Of a DNA stretch of 64,000 nucleotides, positions 7,888 to 15,683 are shown piece by piece. Position 1 is the first letter of the stretch. Every line of letters starts with the position of its first letter. The translations under genes and the position numbers were made by a program. The notes below the pieces were generated by a model. It made no database searches, was not told the origin of the DNA, and worked only from the letters and a program-made list of their open reading frames with translations. The stretch spans positions 56,497 to 120,496 of the forward strand of contig JAUXRG010000016.1 in assembly GCA_030681795.1 (NCBI GenBank), written 5' to 3'. Origin of the DNA: Rubrivivax sp. GTDB taxonomy: Bacteria; Pseudomonadota; Gammaproteobacteria; Burkholderiales; Burkholderiaceae_C.

Positions 7888-10331
7888 GGCGCGCCCAGCG
7901 CAGCGAGCTGCCGCCGCGCGCGGGCGGTGGCGCGCTCGATGAGCAGGGCGCTCTCGAAGGCCCGCAGCCGCCCGGTTTCGCACAGCCGCACCAGCATGCG
8001 CTGGGTCAGTGAGATCGTCTGCTTGTGGCGCGCGCCATGGGTGAAGATGAAGAAGCTGCGCGCCGCGCTGACATGCGCCAGCCGCACCTTGTGCCAATCG
8101 CCTTGCAGGTTCATCCGGTAGGCGAAACCGACCTGCACATGCTCGGCGAGTGCGCGCCCTTCGGTGGGTTCGGGCGCCTCGGGTGCTTCGGTGCTGGCGG
8201 GCAGGCCGGGCAGCGAGAGGGCGCTGTCGGCGGCGGACTCGCTCTCGGCGCCGATTTCGACATCAACCTTGCCGGCCCAGTCGACGGCCGACTCCTGCAC
8301 CAGGCCGACGCGCTGGGCCTCTTCGGCGCTGAACTGCGTCTGGGCCACCTCGTCGGTGAGCACCGGCAAGGCCGACGCCGCCCTGAGGTCGTCACGCGAC
8401 GGCAGCGGGCGGTGCAGCGCGCCTTCCACCTGGCGCGCCATGAGGTTGATGTCGAGCTGGCGCCCGGCCGGGCTCTTCAGCGCTTCGGCATGCGCCGGCA
8501 TGAGCTGGCCGAAGAAGATGCGCCGTTGCGACTCGGGCCAGCCGATGAGGTTCATGCCCTCGGTCAGCTCCTGCATCAGCTTGGGCAACTCGGCGAGAAA
8601 GGCTTTGCGGTGGGTCGGCGTGGACTTGGGCTGGACGCTGAGAAAGAGCTCGCGGCCGGCATGGCGCAGCCGCTGCGCCAGCGGGCTGTCGACGCCGTCC
8701 TTGTCGGCCGCGCGCAGCAGCACCTGGCTCCAGATGCGGCTGACGAATTCGCGCAGGAACGCCGGCGCGTCGATGTCCTTCAGGTCGCCGGCCAGGCGTT
8801 GCGCATAGAGCTGGCGCAGCCGCTGCTGGTCTTCCTTCTCGCTGAGCAAGGTGGCGGCGTCGCCGGAGCCCTGCAGATCGTGCGCCGCGAGCTCGGCGTT
8901 GAAGGCTTCCAGCGCGGCGAGCTTTTGCTCGTAGATCTCGATGTGCTCGAAGTCGCCCTCGACCACTTCGTGCACCAGGGCACGCACCTTGGCCAGGAAG
9001 GCCTGGGCGCGTTCGTCGCCGAAGTCTTCGAAAGCCGCACCCAGCGAGGCGATGCGGTTGACGAAGCGGCGCACCGGGTGGCGGCGCGAAGAGAAGAAGG
9101 TGGGGTCGCCGAGCGCGGCGCGCAGCACCGGCAACTGCAGCCGCGCGATCTGGCGCGCCATCTGCGGCGGCACCTTGGGGTCGGCCAGGATCTGGTCGAA
9201 GAGGAAGCCGATGACGTCGATCACCATGTGATCGAGCGCGCCGGTGGAGGCCTGCCTGAGTTCTTCGCGGTGCGCGCGGATCAGGTTCGGCGGCAGCGGC
9301 CCGCCGGGTTCGCCCATTGCGTAGTCGCCATGGTCGGCGACGCCCACCGCGCCGCCGCCTTCGGTGTAGGCCAGGCGGCGGATGATCGACATCAGCGCCG
9401 GGTCCACCTGGCCCAGTGCGGTGCCGCGGGCCCCGTGCAGGCCTGAACGCGCGGAGTGCGCGAAAGCGTTGGGGCCGGGGCGGCGGCTGCCGTAGCGGCT
9501 GTCGATGTCACCCGGCGCGCCGTGGCCCGAGCGGCCGACCGAGGCGTGGTCGTGTCCGCTGCCGCGGCCTGCGGCGTCGAAGTGCGAAGGCCCGTGGCCG
9601 CTGTCGTCGCTGCCCTGGCCGTGCCAGCCGGTGCCGGGCGAAGGGCGGTGGCGCACCGCCAGGCCCAGCGGCTGCACGCCGGCGCCGCGCAGGTCGGCCA
9701 CGATCTCGGCATAGGTGCCGGGCAAGAGACCGGCCAGCGAACGGCTGAGCTCGGTGGAGAGCACCTTGCGCGTCTCGGGCCGCTCGGACACGGCCTCGAT
9801 GCCGCAGATCATGGCGTGGCCCACGAGTTCGGGGCGCAGCGGCTTGCGGTCGCGCTCGCCGCCGGCTTCGCCGAGCAGCGAGCTCACGTAGCCGTCGAGC
9901 TCGCGCAACTCCCACTCGCAGGCATGCGCGATTTCCAGGCCGAAGCGCTCGGCCGAGATCTGCGCCTCGACCTCCTTGTCCTCGACCAGGCTCAGATCGT
10001 CCCAGTTGGTGGGGGCCGGTTCGGGCGTCAGGCCCATGACACCGGTGGTCGAGCCGGTGGAAGCAGCGGCAGTGGCTGCCCACGAGCCGAGCTCGCGCAG
10101 CAGGCGCCGGTCGAATGCGTCGTTGAAAGTCAGGACGAACACGGCCGACTTGCGGTTGAGTTCGAACTGGGCACCCAGCAGGCCGTCGCGGTGGAAGGCG
10201 TTGGTGGAGGCCAGGGCCGCCAGCCCGAGGCTCTCGATGGTGCGCTCGGCGGCTTCGCGTGCCGCCAGTTTCAGGCGCTGGACGGCCGCTTCCAGCGGCG
10301 CGGGCAGGCGATGAACAGGGTTCGGCTTCAT
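7869..10331 (-). CDS. DUF1631 family protein
   Basis: An 820-residue cytoplasmic protein of the DUF1631 family, common in Burkholderiales and of unknown function. The N-terminal part (RLKLAAREAAERTIESLG), the central helical region and the C-terminal domain (QGDWHKVRLAHVSAARSFFIFTHG) match the family layout. The C-terminal module has the look of a small beta barrel. Between about residues 240 and 320 lies a Gly/His/Ser-rich low-complexity linker (for example GSGHDHASVGRSGHG) separating N- and C-terminal parts. The ATG at 10331 gives MKPNPVHRLPAPLEAAV. It converges with pdxA. No membrane segment or signal peptide is visible. Confidence 0.85.
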   Translation of the reverse strand: MKPNPVHRLPAPLEAAVQRLKLAAREAAERTIESLGLAALASTNAFHRDGLLGAQFELNRKSAVFVLTFNDAFDRRLLRELGSWAATAAASTGSTTGVMGLTPEPAPTNWDDLSLVEDKEVEAQISAERFGLEIAHACEWELRELDGYVSSLLGEAGGERDRKPLRPELVGHAMICGIEAVSERPETRKVLSTELSRSLAGLLPGTYAEIVADLRGAGVQPLGLAVRHRPSPGTGWHGQGSDDSGHGPSHFDAAGRGSGHDHASVGRSGHGAPGDIDSRYGSRRPGPNAFAHSARSGLHGARGTALGQVDPALMSIIRRLAYTEGGGAVGVADHGDYAMGEPGGPLPPNLIRAHREELRQASTGALDHMVIDVIGFLFDQILADPKVPPQMARQIARLQLPVLRAALGDPTFFSSRRHPVRRFVNRIASLGAAFEDFGDERAQAFLAKVRALVHEVVEGDFEHIEIYEQKLAALEAFNAELAAHDLQGSGDAATLLSEKEDQQRLRQLYAQRLAGDLKDIDAPAFLREFVSRIWSQVLLRAADKDGVDSPLAQRLRHAGRELFLSVQPKSTPTHRKAFLAELPKLMQELTEGMNLIGWPESQRRIFFGQLMPAHAEALKSPAGRQLDINLMARQVEGALHRPLPSRDDLRAASALPVLTDEVAQTQFSAEEAQRVGLVQESAVDWAGKVDVEIGAESESAADSALSLPGLPASTEAPEAPEPTEGRALAEHVQVGFAYRMNLQGDWHKVRLAHVSAARSFFIFTHGARHKQTISLTQRMLVRLCETGRLRAFESALLIERATARARRQLAALGAPQAAGG

Positions 10332-10391
10332 GGGCGAGAAGGGGCCGGTGCGGCGCAGCCGTCTAGTATGCGGCATCGCCCGTGAAGCCGT

Positions 10392-10422
10392 GTCGCGGCC
10401 CGGCAAAGGGCCGGGCCGCGAC
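10392..10422. repeat. perfect 13-bp hairpin between mscL and DUF1631 genes
   Basis: GTCGCGGCCCGGC is followed by a 5-base loop and its exact complement. The hairpin lies just beyond the mscL stop codon (10437) and would fold strongly in the mscL transcript. No T-run follows in either direction, so it may be an RNA stabiliser or a Rho-dependent or weak terminator rather than a classic intrinsic terminator. It overlaps the far upstream region of the DUF1631 gene. Confidence 0.5.
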
Positions 10423-10436
10423 GAATCGACAAACGC

Positions 10437-10856
10437 CTACTTCTTCAGTGCATCGCGGATTTCGCGCAGCAGCACCACGTCTTCCGGCGTCGGAGCCGGT
10501 GGCGCGGGGGGGGCCGGCGGAGCTTCGCGCTTCATGCGGTTCATCTGCTTGACCATCATGAAGATGATGAAGGCCAGGATGATGAAGTTGATCGCGATGG
10601 TGATGAAGCTGCCATAGGCGAACACGGCGCCGGTCTTCTTGGCCTCGACCAGCGTGGTGGCGGCCTGGCCGGCCAGCGGGAGGAAGTAGTTGCTGAAGTC
10701 CAGCCCGCCGAAGATCTTGCCGACCACCGGCATGATGAGGTCGCCGACCAGCGAGTCGACGATCTTGCCGAAGGCGCCGCCGATGATCACGCCCACGGCC
10801 AGGTCCATCACGTTGCCCTTGAGGGCGAATTCCTTGAATTCGGAACCGAAACTCAT
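10437..10856 (-). CDS. mscL: large-conductance mechanosensitive channel
   Basis: MscL opens under membrane tension to release solutes during hypo-osmotic shock. The 139-residue length is normal. The N-terminal amphipathic start [20 protein letters not shown] is followed by TM1 ([17 protein letters not shown]) and TM2 (about residues 75-98, [17 protein letters not shown]). The C-terminal helix carries the typical [14 protein letters not shown] end ([11 protein letters not shown]), after a Pro/Ala-rich linker. ATG 10856 follows the family start; the frame extends to 10952 without homology. It is divergent from petA. Confidence 0.97.
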   Translation of the reverse strand: MSFGSEFKEFALKGNVMDLAVGVIIGGAFGKIVDSLVGDLIMPVVGKIFGGLDFSNYFLPLAGQAATTLVEAKKTGAVFAYGSFITIAINFIILAFIIFMMVKQMNRMKREAPPAPPAPPAPTPEDVVLLREIRDALKK

Positions 10857-11022
10857 CTGATTGACTCCTGTGTGTTGTAAGTCTGGTGGGCCGCGGCGCG
10901 CCTCGCCATCCGCAGCCGCAACCACGTTAGAGACATCGTCGCGCAGCGTCAATGGCCGAAGGGATGGGTGTATCGATGGGCTTTGGGCGGCCCAGCCGTC
11001 AGGCCTGGAAAGGTGGCTCGGC

Positions 11023-11028
11023 TAGAAT
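11023..11028 (+). promoter_or_regulatory. possible -10 element (TAGAAT) of petABC
   Basis: TAGAAT lies 43 bp before the petA ATG and resembles sigma-70 -10 elements in this genome, where AT-rich hexamers stand out against high GC. I see no convincing -35 partner at 16-18 bp, so the call is tentative. Confidence 0.3.
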
Positions 11029-11070
11029 CACCGGTTGACTCGGATCAACTCCAGCCTACAGAGGATTGCC

Positions 11071-11682
11071 ATGAGCGACGCCGCCGCCGTGCCCGTTGTC
11101 GATCAAGATCGACGCACCTGGATCGCCATCGCATGCGGCGCTGGTGCCGTGGGCGGTGCGGCGGTGGTCGTGCCCTTTGTCAGCACGCTCGGCCCCTCGG
11201 AGCGCGCGCGCGCGGCCGGCGCGCCTGTGCATGTCGATATCGGTGCCATTCAGCCCGGCGAGAAGCTCACCGTGGAGTGGCGCGGCAAGCCGGTGTGGAT
11301 CGTTCGCCGCACCAAGGCACAGCTCGAGGCCCTGAACAAGCTCGATCCCCAACTGGTGGATCCGAAGTCGCTGCGCAAGCCCGACGAGCTGACGCCGGCC
11401 TACGCGCGCAACGAGTGGCGCTCGATCAAGCCGGAGTACTTCGTCGGCGTGGGCATCTGCACGCACCTGGGTTGTTCGCCTTCGGACAAGTTCCAGCCCG
11501 GTGCGCAGCCCTCGCTGCCCGATGACTGGGCCGGTGGCTTCTTCTGCCCCTGCCACGGTTCGACCTTCGACATGGCTGGCCGCGTGTACAAGAACGTGCC
11601 CGCACCCGACAACCTCGAGGTGCCGCCGTACAGGTACGTGTCAGACACCCTGCTGGTGATCGGCGAAGACAAGCAGGCCTGA
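11071..11682 (+). CDS. petA: ubiquinol-cytochrome c reductase, Rieske iron-sulfur subunit
   Basis: The Rieske subunit carries the 2Fe-2S cluster that takes the first electron from ubiquinol in the bc1 complex. The 203 residues include a twin-arginine-type N-terminus (DQDRRTWIAIA) that forms the membrane anchor (about residues 17-40). The cluster-binding loops are CTHLGC (C130, H132, C135) and CPCHGS (C159, C161, H162). ATG 11071 is preceded by an AGAGGA-type ribosome site. petA, petB and petC follow in one direction with short gaps and form an operon. Confidence 0.97.
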   Translation: MSDAAAVPVVDQDRRTWIAIACGAGAVGGAAVVVPFVSTLGPSERARAAGAPVHVDIGAIQPGEKLTVEWRGKPVWIVRRTKAQLEALNKLDPQLVDPKSLRKPDELTPAYARNEWRSIKPEYFVGVGICTHLGCSPSDKFQPGAQPSLPDDWAGGFFCPCHGSTFDMAGRVYKNVPAPDNLEVPPYRYVSDTLLVIGEDKQA

Positions 11683-11725
11683 ACGGCCGACGCACCCGCT
11701 GCAACTCTCGAAGACCGAGGTCAAG

Positions 11726-13129
11726 ATGGCTGAATTCAAGGAAGCGCCGGCCGGCTCGTCGGCACTCACGCAAACGACGGTGTGGCTGGAAAACCGGTTC
11801 CCCACCGCATTCGCGGCCTACAAGGTCCACCTGTCGGAGTACTACGCGCCGAAGAACTTCAACGCCTGGTACTTCTTCGGCTCGCTGGCGTTGCTGGTGC
11901 TGGTGATGCAGATCGTCACCGGCATCTTCCTGGTGATGCACTACAAGCCCGACGCAGCCAAGGCCTTCGAGTCGGTCGAGTACATCATGCGCGACGTGCC
12001 CTGGGGCTGGCTGGTGCGCTACATGCACAGCACCGGCGCCAGCGCCTTCTTCGTCGTCGTGTACCTGCACATGTGGCGTGGAATGATCTACGGCAGCTAC
12101 CGCAAGCCGCGCGAGCTGGTGTGGATCTTCGGCGTGGCCATCTTCCTGTGCCTGATGGCCGAGGGCTTCTTCGGCTACCTGCTGCCCTGGGGCCAGATGA
12201 GCTACTGGGGCGCGCAGGTCATCATCAACCTGTTCGCGGCGATCCCGTTCATCGGGCCGGACCTCTCGCTGCTCATCCGCGGCGACTACGTGGTGGGCGA
12301 CGCCACGCTGAACCGTTTCTTCGCCTTTCACGTCATCGCCGTGCCGCTGGCGCTGATCGGCCTGGTGGTGGCCCACCTGCTGGCCCTGCACGATGTCGGC
12401 TCCAACAACCCCGACGGCATCGAGATCAAGGCCAAGACCGACGAGCGTGGCATTCCGCTGGACGGCATTCCCTTCCACCCCTACCTGACCGTGCACGACC
12501 TCATCGGCGTGGGTGTGTTCCTGATGGTCTTCGCGGCGATCGTATTCTTCGCCCCCGAGATGGGCGGCTACTTCCTCGAATACAACAACTTCATCCCGGC
12601 CGACCCGCTGAAGACGCCGTTGCACATCGCCCCGGTGTGGTACTTCACGCCCTTCTATTCGATGCTGCGCGCCGTCACCGACGACATGGTCAACGTGCTG
12701 GTGGGCCTCGTCGGCGTCGCTGGCGTCCTGGCCTTCCTCATGGGCGGCTTCAAGGGCCTCTGGAAATGGGCGCCGCTGGTTGGGGCCGTGGTGCTGGCCC
12801 TGCTGCTCAAGACCTTCGATGCCAAGTACTGGGGCGTGGTCGTGATGGGCGTGGCGGTGATGATCCTCTTCGGGTTGCCCTGGTTCGACCGCAGCCCGGT
12901 CAAGTCGATCCGCTATCGACCGAGCTGGAACAAGGTGCTGTACGGTCTGTTCGTGATCGTCTTCGTCGTGTTGGGCTACCTGGGCATCAAGCCGCCCTCG
13001 ACATTGGGCACGCTGATTTCCCAGGCCGGCACGCTGTTCTACTTCGGCTTCTTCCTGTTGATGCCGTGGTGGAGCCGCATCGGCGAGTTCAAGCCCGTGC
13101 CCGACCGGGTCACGTTCCATCCTCACTGA
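11726..13129 (+). CDS. petB: ubiquinol-cytochrome c reductase, cytochrome b subunit
   Basis: Cytochrome b holds the two b hemes and the Qo and Qi sites of bc1. The 467-residue protein has at least eight membrane helices and the conserved WNFG-like entry region, GYLLPWGQMSYWGA, and paired heme-ligand histidines in MHSTGASAFF, YLHMWRG, FAFHVIAVP and VVAHLLALHD. The Qo-site PEWY tetrapeptide reads PVWY here (residues 303-306), so the usual Glu is replaced by Val. The protein continues past the common core with extra hydrophobic segments, giving a longer C-terminus than mitochondrial cytochrome b. It lies between petA and petC. Confidence 0.97.
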   Translation: MAEFKEAPAGSSALTQTTVWLENRFPTAFAAYKVHLSEYYAPKNFNAWYFFGSLALLVLVMQIVTGIFLVMHYKPDAAKAFESVEYIMRDVPWGWLVRYMHSTGASAFFVVVYLHMWRGMIYGSYRKPRELVWIFGVAIFLCLMAEGFFGYLLPWGQMSYWGAQVIINLFAAIPFIGPDLSLLIRGDYVVGDATLNRFFAFHVIAVPLALIGLVVAHLLALHDVGSNNPDGIEIKAKTDERGIPLDGIPFHPYLTVHDLIGVGVFLMVFAAIVFFAPEMGGYFLEYNNFIPADPLKTPLHIAPVWYFTPFYSMLRAVTDDMVNVLVGLVGVAGVLAFLMGGFKGLWKWAPLVGAVVLALLLKTFDAKYWGVVVMGVAVMILFGLPWFDRSPVKSIRYRPSWNKVLYGLFVIVFVVLGYLGIKPPSTLGTLISQAGTLFYFGFFLLMPWWSRIGEFKPVPDRVTFHPH

Positions 13130-13153
13130 GTGCGGGCAGCGGAGTTCAACCTC

Positions 13154-13924
13154 ATGAAGAAACTGATCCTTTCGCTGCTCGCCTGCCTGGCGTTGTTCGG
13201 CACCGCCCGCGCCGCGAGCGAGGGCCCCGCATGGGACAAGTTCCCCACGGAACGCGTCACCGACCTGGCGGCCCTGCAGCGCGGCGCCAAGCTGTTCGTC
13301 AACTACTGCATGAACTGCCATTCGGCGGCCTACCTGCGCTACAACAGGCTGCGCGACATCGGCCTGACCGAGCAGCAGATCAAGGAGAACCTCGTATTCA
13401 CCGGCGTGAAGGTCGGCGACACGATGAAGGCGGCCATCGACCCCAAGGAAGCCAAGGAATGGTTTGGCGCCTTGCCGCCCGACCTGACGGTGATCGCGCG
13501 TTCGCGCGCCGATGGCGCCAAGGGCAGCGGCGCCGACTACCTCTACACCTACCTGCGCAGCTACTACCGCGACGAAACCAAGGTCACGGGCTGGAACAAT
13601 CTGGTGTTCCCGAGCGTGGGTATGCCGCATGCGCTGTGGGAACTGCAGGGCCCGCAACGCGCGGTCTTCGTGCAGGAGAAGGACGCGCATAACCCGGCCA
13701 AGACCGCGCATGTGTTCAAGGGCTTCGAGCCCATCGGCCCGGGCACCTTGAGCGCGCCCGAGTACAACAATGCGGTGGCCGACCTGGTGGCCTTCCTGCA
13801 ATGGATGGGCGAGCCCAACCAGGGATCGCGCGTGCGCCTGGGCGTGTGGGTGCTGCTCTTCCTGGCCGTATTCACCGTCATCGCCTGGCGCCTGAATGCG
13901 GCGTTCTGGAAGGACATCAAGTAG
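13154..13924 (+). CDS. petC: ubiquinol-cytochrome c reductase, cytochrome c1 subunit
   Basis: Cytochrome c1 passes electrons from the Rieske cluster to soluble cytochrome c. The 256-residue precursor has a signal peptide (MKKLILSLLACLALFGTARA), the heme-attachment motif CMNCH (C52, C55, H56) and an axial Met region PSVGMPHALWE. A C-terminal anchor helix is also present (RLGVWVLLFLAVFTVIAW). ATG 13154 lies 24 bp after the petB stop and is chosen because the signal peptide begins there. It is the last gene of petABC and is followed by a terminator-like hairpin. Confidence 0.97.
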   Translation: MKKLILSLLACLALFGTARAASEGPAWDKFPTERVTDLAALQRGAKLFVNYCMNCHSAAYLRYNRLRDIGLTEQQIKENLVFTGVKVGDTMKAAIDPKEAKEWFGALPPDLTVIARSRADGAKGSGADYLYTYLRSYYRDETKVTGWNNLVFPSVGMPHALWELQGPQRAVFVQEKDAHNPAKTAHVFKGFEPIGPGTLSAPEYNNAVADLVAFLQWMGEPNQGSRVRLGVWVLLFLAVFTVIAWRLNAAFWKDIK

Positions 13925-13962
13925 TCCAGAGCAGGGCCCGGCCAAGCTGTCGGGCCTGCAGC

Positions 13963-14000
13963 GCAGTGGGGGTGCGATGCACCCACTGCGTCTTGTCTTT
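13963..14000 (+). terminator. probable terminator of petABC
   Basis: GCAGTGGG and CCCACTGC form an 8-bp stem (13963-13970 with 13982-13989) around an 11-base loop, followed by the T-rich stretch TCTTGTCTTTT. Its position 40-80 bp after the petC stop fits an intrinsic terminator of the bc1 operon. Confidence 0.6.
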
Positions 14001-14003
14001 TGT

Positions 14004-14021
14004 GGGGACAATCGTGTCCCC
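14004..14021. promoter_or_regulatory. inverted repeat GGGGACA-N4-TGTCCCC upstream of sspA
   Basis: Perfect 7-bp arms surround ATCG, ending 38 bp before the sspA ATG. The position suits an operator or a 5' leader hairpin of sspA. No T-run follows, so it is not an obvious terminator. The repeat is seen directly; function is inference. Confidence 0.35.
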
Positions 14022-14059
14022 TGCCGACCTGTTGCTGAGCCAATGAAAGGCCCGACGCC

Positions 14060-14671
14060 ATGATGGTGCTTTACTCCGGAACGACCTGCCCCTATTCGCA
14101 CCGCTGCCGTTTCGTGCTGTTCGAGAAGGGCATGGATTTCGAGATCCGCGACGTCGACATCTTCGCCAAACCCGAAGACATCGCGCTGATGAACCCGTAC
14201 AACGAGGTGCCCATCCTGGTGGAGCGCGACCTCATCCTGTATGAGAGCCACATCATCAACGAGTACATCGACGAGCGCTTTCCGCACCCGCAGTTGATGC
14301 CGGGCGACCCGGTGGCGCGCGCCCGCGTGCGGTTGTTCCTCTTCAACTTCGAGAAGGAACTGTTCAGCAACGTCAACCTGCTGGAAGGCCGAAGCGTGAA
14401 GGCCACCGAGCGCCAGCTCGAGAAGGCGCGCGAGCAGATCCGCGACCGGCTCACTCAGCTGGCGCCGATCTTCCTGAAGAACAAGTACATGCTGGGGGAT
14501 GACTTCTCCATGCTGGACGTGGCCATCGCGCCGCTGCTGTGGCGCCTGGACTACTACGGCATCGACCTGTCGAAGAACGCCGTGCCGCTGCTGAAATACG
14601 CCGAGCGTATCTTCTCGCGCCCGGCCTACATCGAGGCACTCACGCCGTCCGAGAAAGTGATGCGCAAGTAA
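14060..14671 (+). CDS. sspA: stringent starvation protein A (GST-fold)
   Basis: SspA is a glutathione-transferase-fold protein that binds RNA polymerase and affects stress and stationary-phase transcription. The 203 residues begin MMVLYSGTTCPYSHRCRFVL, a thioredoxin-like N-domain. The segment NEVPILVERDLILYESHIIN follows, and a helical C-domain ends in the LLWRLDYYGIDL region. Downstream sspB begins 12 bp later, the standard sspA-sspB pair. An inverted repeat lies just upstream. Confidence 0.93.
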   Translation: MMVLYSGTTCPYSHRCRFVLFEKGMDFEIRDVDIFAKPEDIALMNPYNEVPILVERDLILYESHIINEYIDERFPHPQLMPGDPVARARVRLFLFNFEKELFSNVNLLEGRSVKATERQLEKAREQIRDRLTQLAPIFLKNKYMLGDDFSMLDVAIAPLLWRLDYYGIDLSKNAVPLLKYAERIFSRPAYIEALTPSEKVMRK

Positions 14672-14683
14672 GAGCGCGGCCCG

Positions 14684-15178
14684 ATGTCCGGCACACCTGA
14701 AAACCAGGGCACCTCGACCCGCCCGTACCTGCTGCGGGCGCTGCACGACTGGTGCACCGACAACGGCTTCACGCCGTACATCGCGGTGTCCGTGGGCCCG
14801 GGTGTGCGGGTGCCGATGGAGTACGTCAAGAACAACGAGATCGTGCTCAACGTCGGCTTCGAGGCCACTTCGAGCCTGCAGCTGGGCAACGAGTTCATCG
14901 AGTTCAAGGCCCGCTTCGGTGGCGCCTCGCGCGAGATCGTGGTGCCCGTGGATCATGTGGTCGCCATCTACGCCCGCGAGAACGGCCAGGGCATGGCGTT
15001 TCCGATGCCCACCGAGGGCCCACCCGCGGTGGCCCCCGAGGCCACCCCGGTGCGCGGGCTTCGGCTGGCGTCCAGCGAAGTCGAGCCGGTCGGCGAGCCC
15101 GAGCCCACCGCACCGCAAGACCCTTCGGACCCCAGCACGCCGGGCGGTGGCCGGCCCGCACTCAAGCGTGTCAAGTAG
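14684..15178 (+). CDS. sspB: ClpXP protease specificity-enhancing factor
   Basis: SspB delivers ssrA-tagged proteins to the ClpXP protease. The 164-residue protein has the conserved N-terminal dimer domain (RPYLLRALHDWCTDNGFTPY) with VPMEYVKNNEIVLNV and LGNEFIEFKARFGG. This is followed by a flexible Pro/Glu-rich linker and the C-terminal ClpX-docking tail, which ends RPALKRVK. The tail motif (R-P-x-L-x-x-V-K) is exactly what ClpX recognises. It is co-transcribed with sspA. Confidence 0.96.
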   Translation: MSGTPENQGTSTRPYLLRALHDWCTDNGFTPYIAVSVGPGVRVPMEYVKNNEIVLNVGFEATSSLQLGNEFIEFKARFGGASREIVVPVDHVVAIYARENGQGMAFPMPTEGPPAVAPEATPVRGLRLASSEVEPVGEPEPTAPQDPSDPSTPGGGRPALKRVK

Positions 15179-15239
15179 AGCGCAGGAGTGCCTGACTGCA
15201 GCACCCGCGCCCAGCCCCGCCGGGGCCGGCCCGGACACC

Positions 15240-15245
15240 TACAAT
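15240..15245 (+). promoter_or_regulatory. possible -10 element (TACAAT) of the tRNA-Thr gene
   Basis: TACAAT ends 10 bp before the first base of the tRNA, the expected distance for a start just upstream of the mature 5' end. No clear -35 hexamer is visible at the right spacing. Confidence 0.4.
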
Positions 15246-15255
15246 TCGCGCTCCC

Positions 15256-15331
15256 GCCGGCTTAGCTCAGTTGGTAGAGCACCCGCCTTGTAAGCGGAAG
15301 GTCGTCCGTTCGATTCGGACAGCCGGCACCA
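15256..15331 (+). tRNA. tRNA-Thr (anticodon TGT)
   Basis: The 76 bases fold as a cloverleaf. The acceptor arms are GCCGGCT and AGCCGGC, with discriminator A and an encoded CCA end. The D arm is GCTC...GAGC. The anticodon loop CTTGTAA gives anticodon TGT, which reads ACA. The T arm is GTCCG-TTCGATT-CGGAC. The top pair of the anticodon stem is a C-A mismatch. It lies between sspB and the convergent DciA-like gene. Confidence 0.97.
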
Positions 15332-15350
15332 GGCGCCCCGCGCCCGCCGT

Positions 15351-15668
15351 TCACAATATTTGCGCCCGGGGCAGCACCTTGATCTTGATCGCCGGCCCGG
15401 GCCAGCCCCGCGCGAGCAGCGCCTCTTGCAGAGCGGGCAGAATCTGGCGCACCTTGGCTGCGGCGGCGGCATGGGGTACAAGCAGCACCCACGAGGCGTC
15501 GTCCAGCGGACCGGGCCGCACGCTCTCCTTCAGCCCGGCGGGCAGGAGGCCGGCGACGGCCTCGAAGCGGGCACGCGATTCGCGCACGCGCTGCAGGAGC
15601 CCCGCGAGCGGTTCGCTGCGGTCCAGGGCCGTGCCCAGAGGCACGCTGTTCGAAGCCGATGAAGCCAT
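15351..15668 (-). CDS. DUF721/DciA-like protein
   Basis: A 105-residue protein resembling the DUF721 domain of DciA, the replicative helicase loader of most bacteria lacking DnaC. It has an N-terminal helical part (LAGLLQRVRESRARFEAVAGLLP). A KH-like segment follows (SWVLLVPHAAAAAKVRQILP and LLARGWPGPAIKIKVLP). Family members commonly stand between the lpxC region and the M23-secA genes in betaproteobacteria, and this one is divergent from the M23 peptidase gene with 15 bp between starts. Similarity is judged from pattern and position only. Confidence 0.65.
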   Translation of the reverse strand: MASSASNSVPLGTALDRSEPLAGLLQRVRESRARFEAVAGLLPAGLKESVRPGPLDDASWVLLVPHAAAAAKVRQILPALQEALLARGWPGPAIKIKVLPRAQIL

Positions 15669-15683
15669 TCGCCGAGTCTAACC

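Noticed and set aside
11426..15238. 1270-codon minus-strand open frame across petABC, sspA and sspB
   Set aside because: It is antisense to five well-recognised genes and shows no family motifs.
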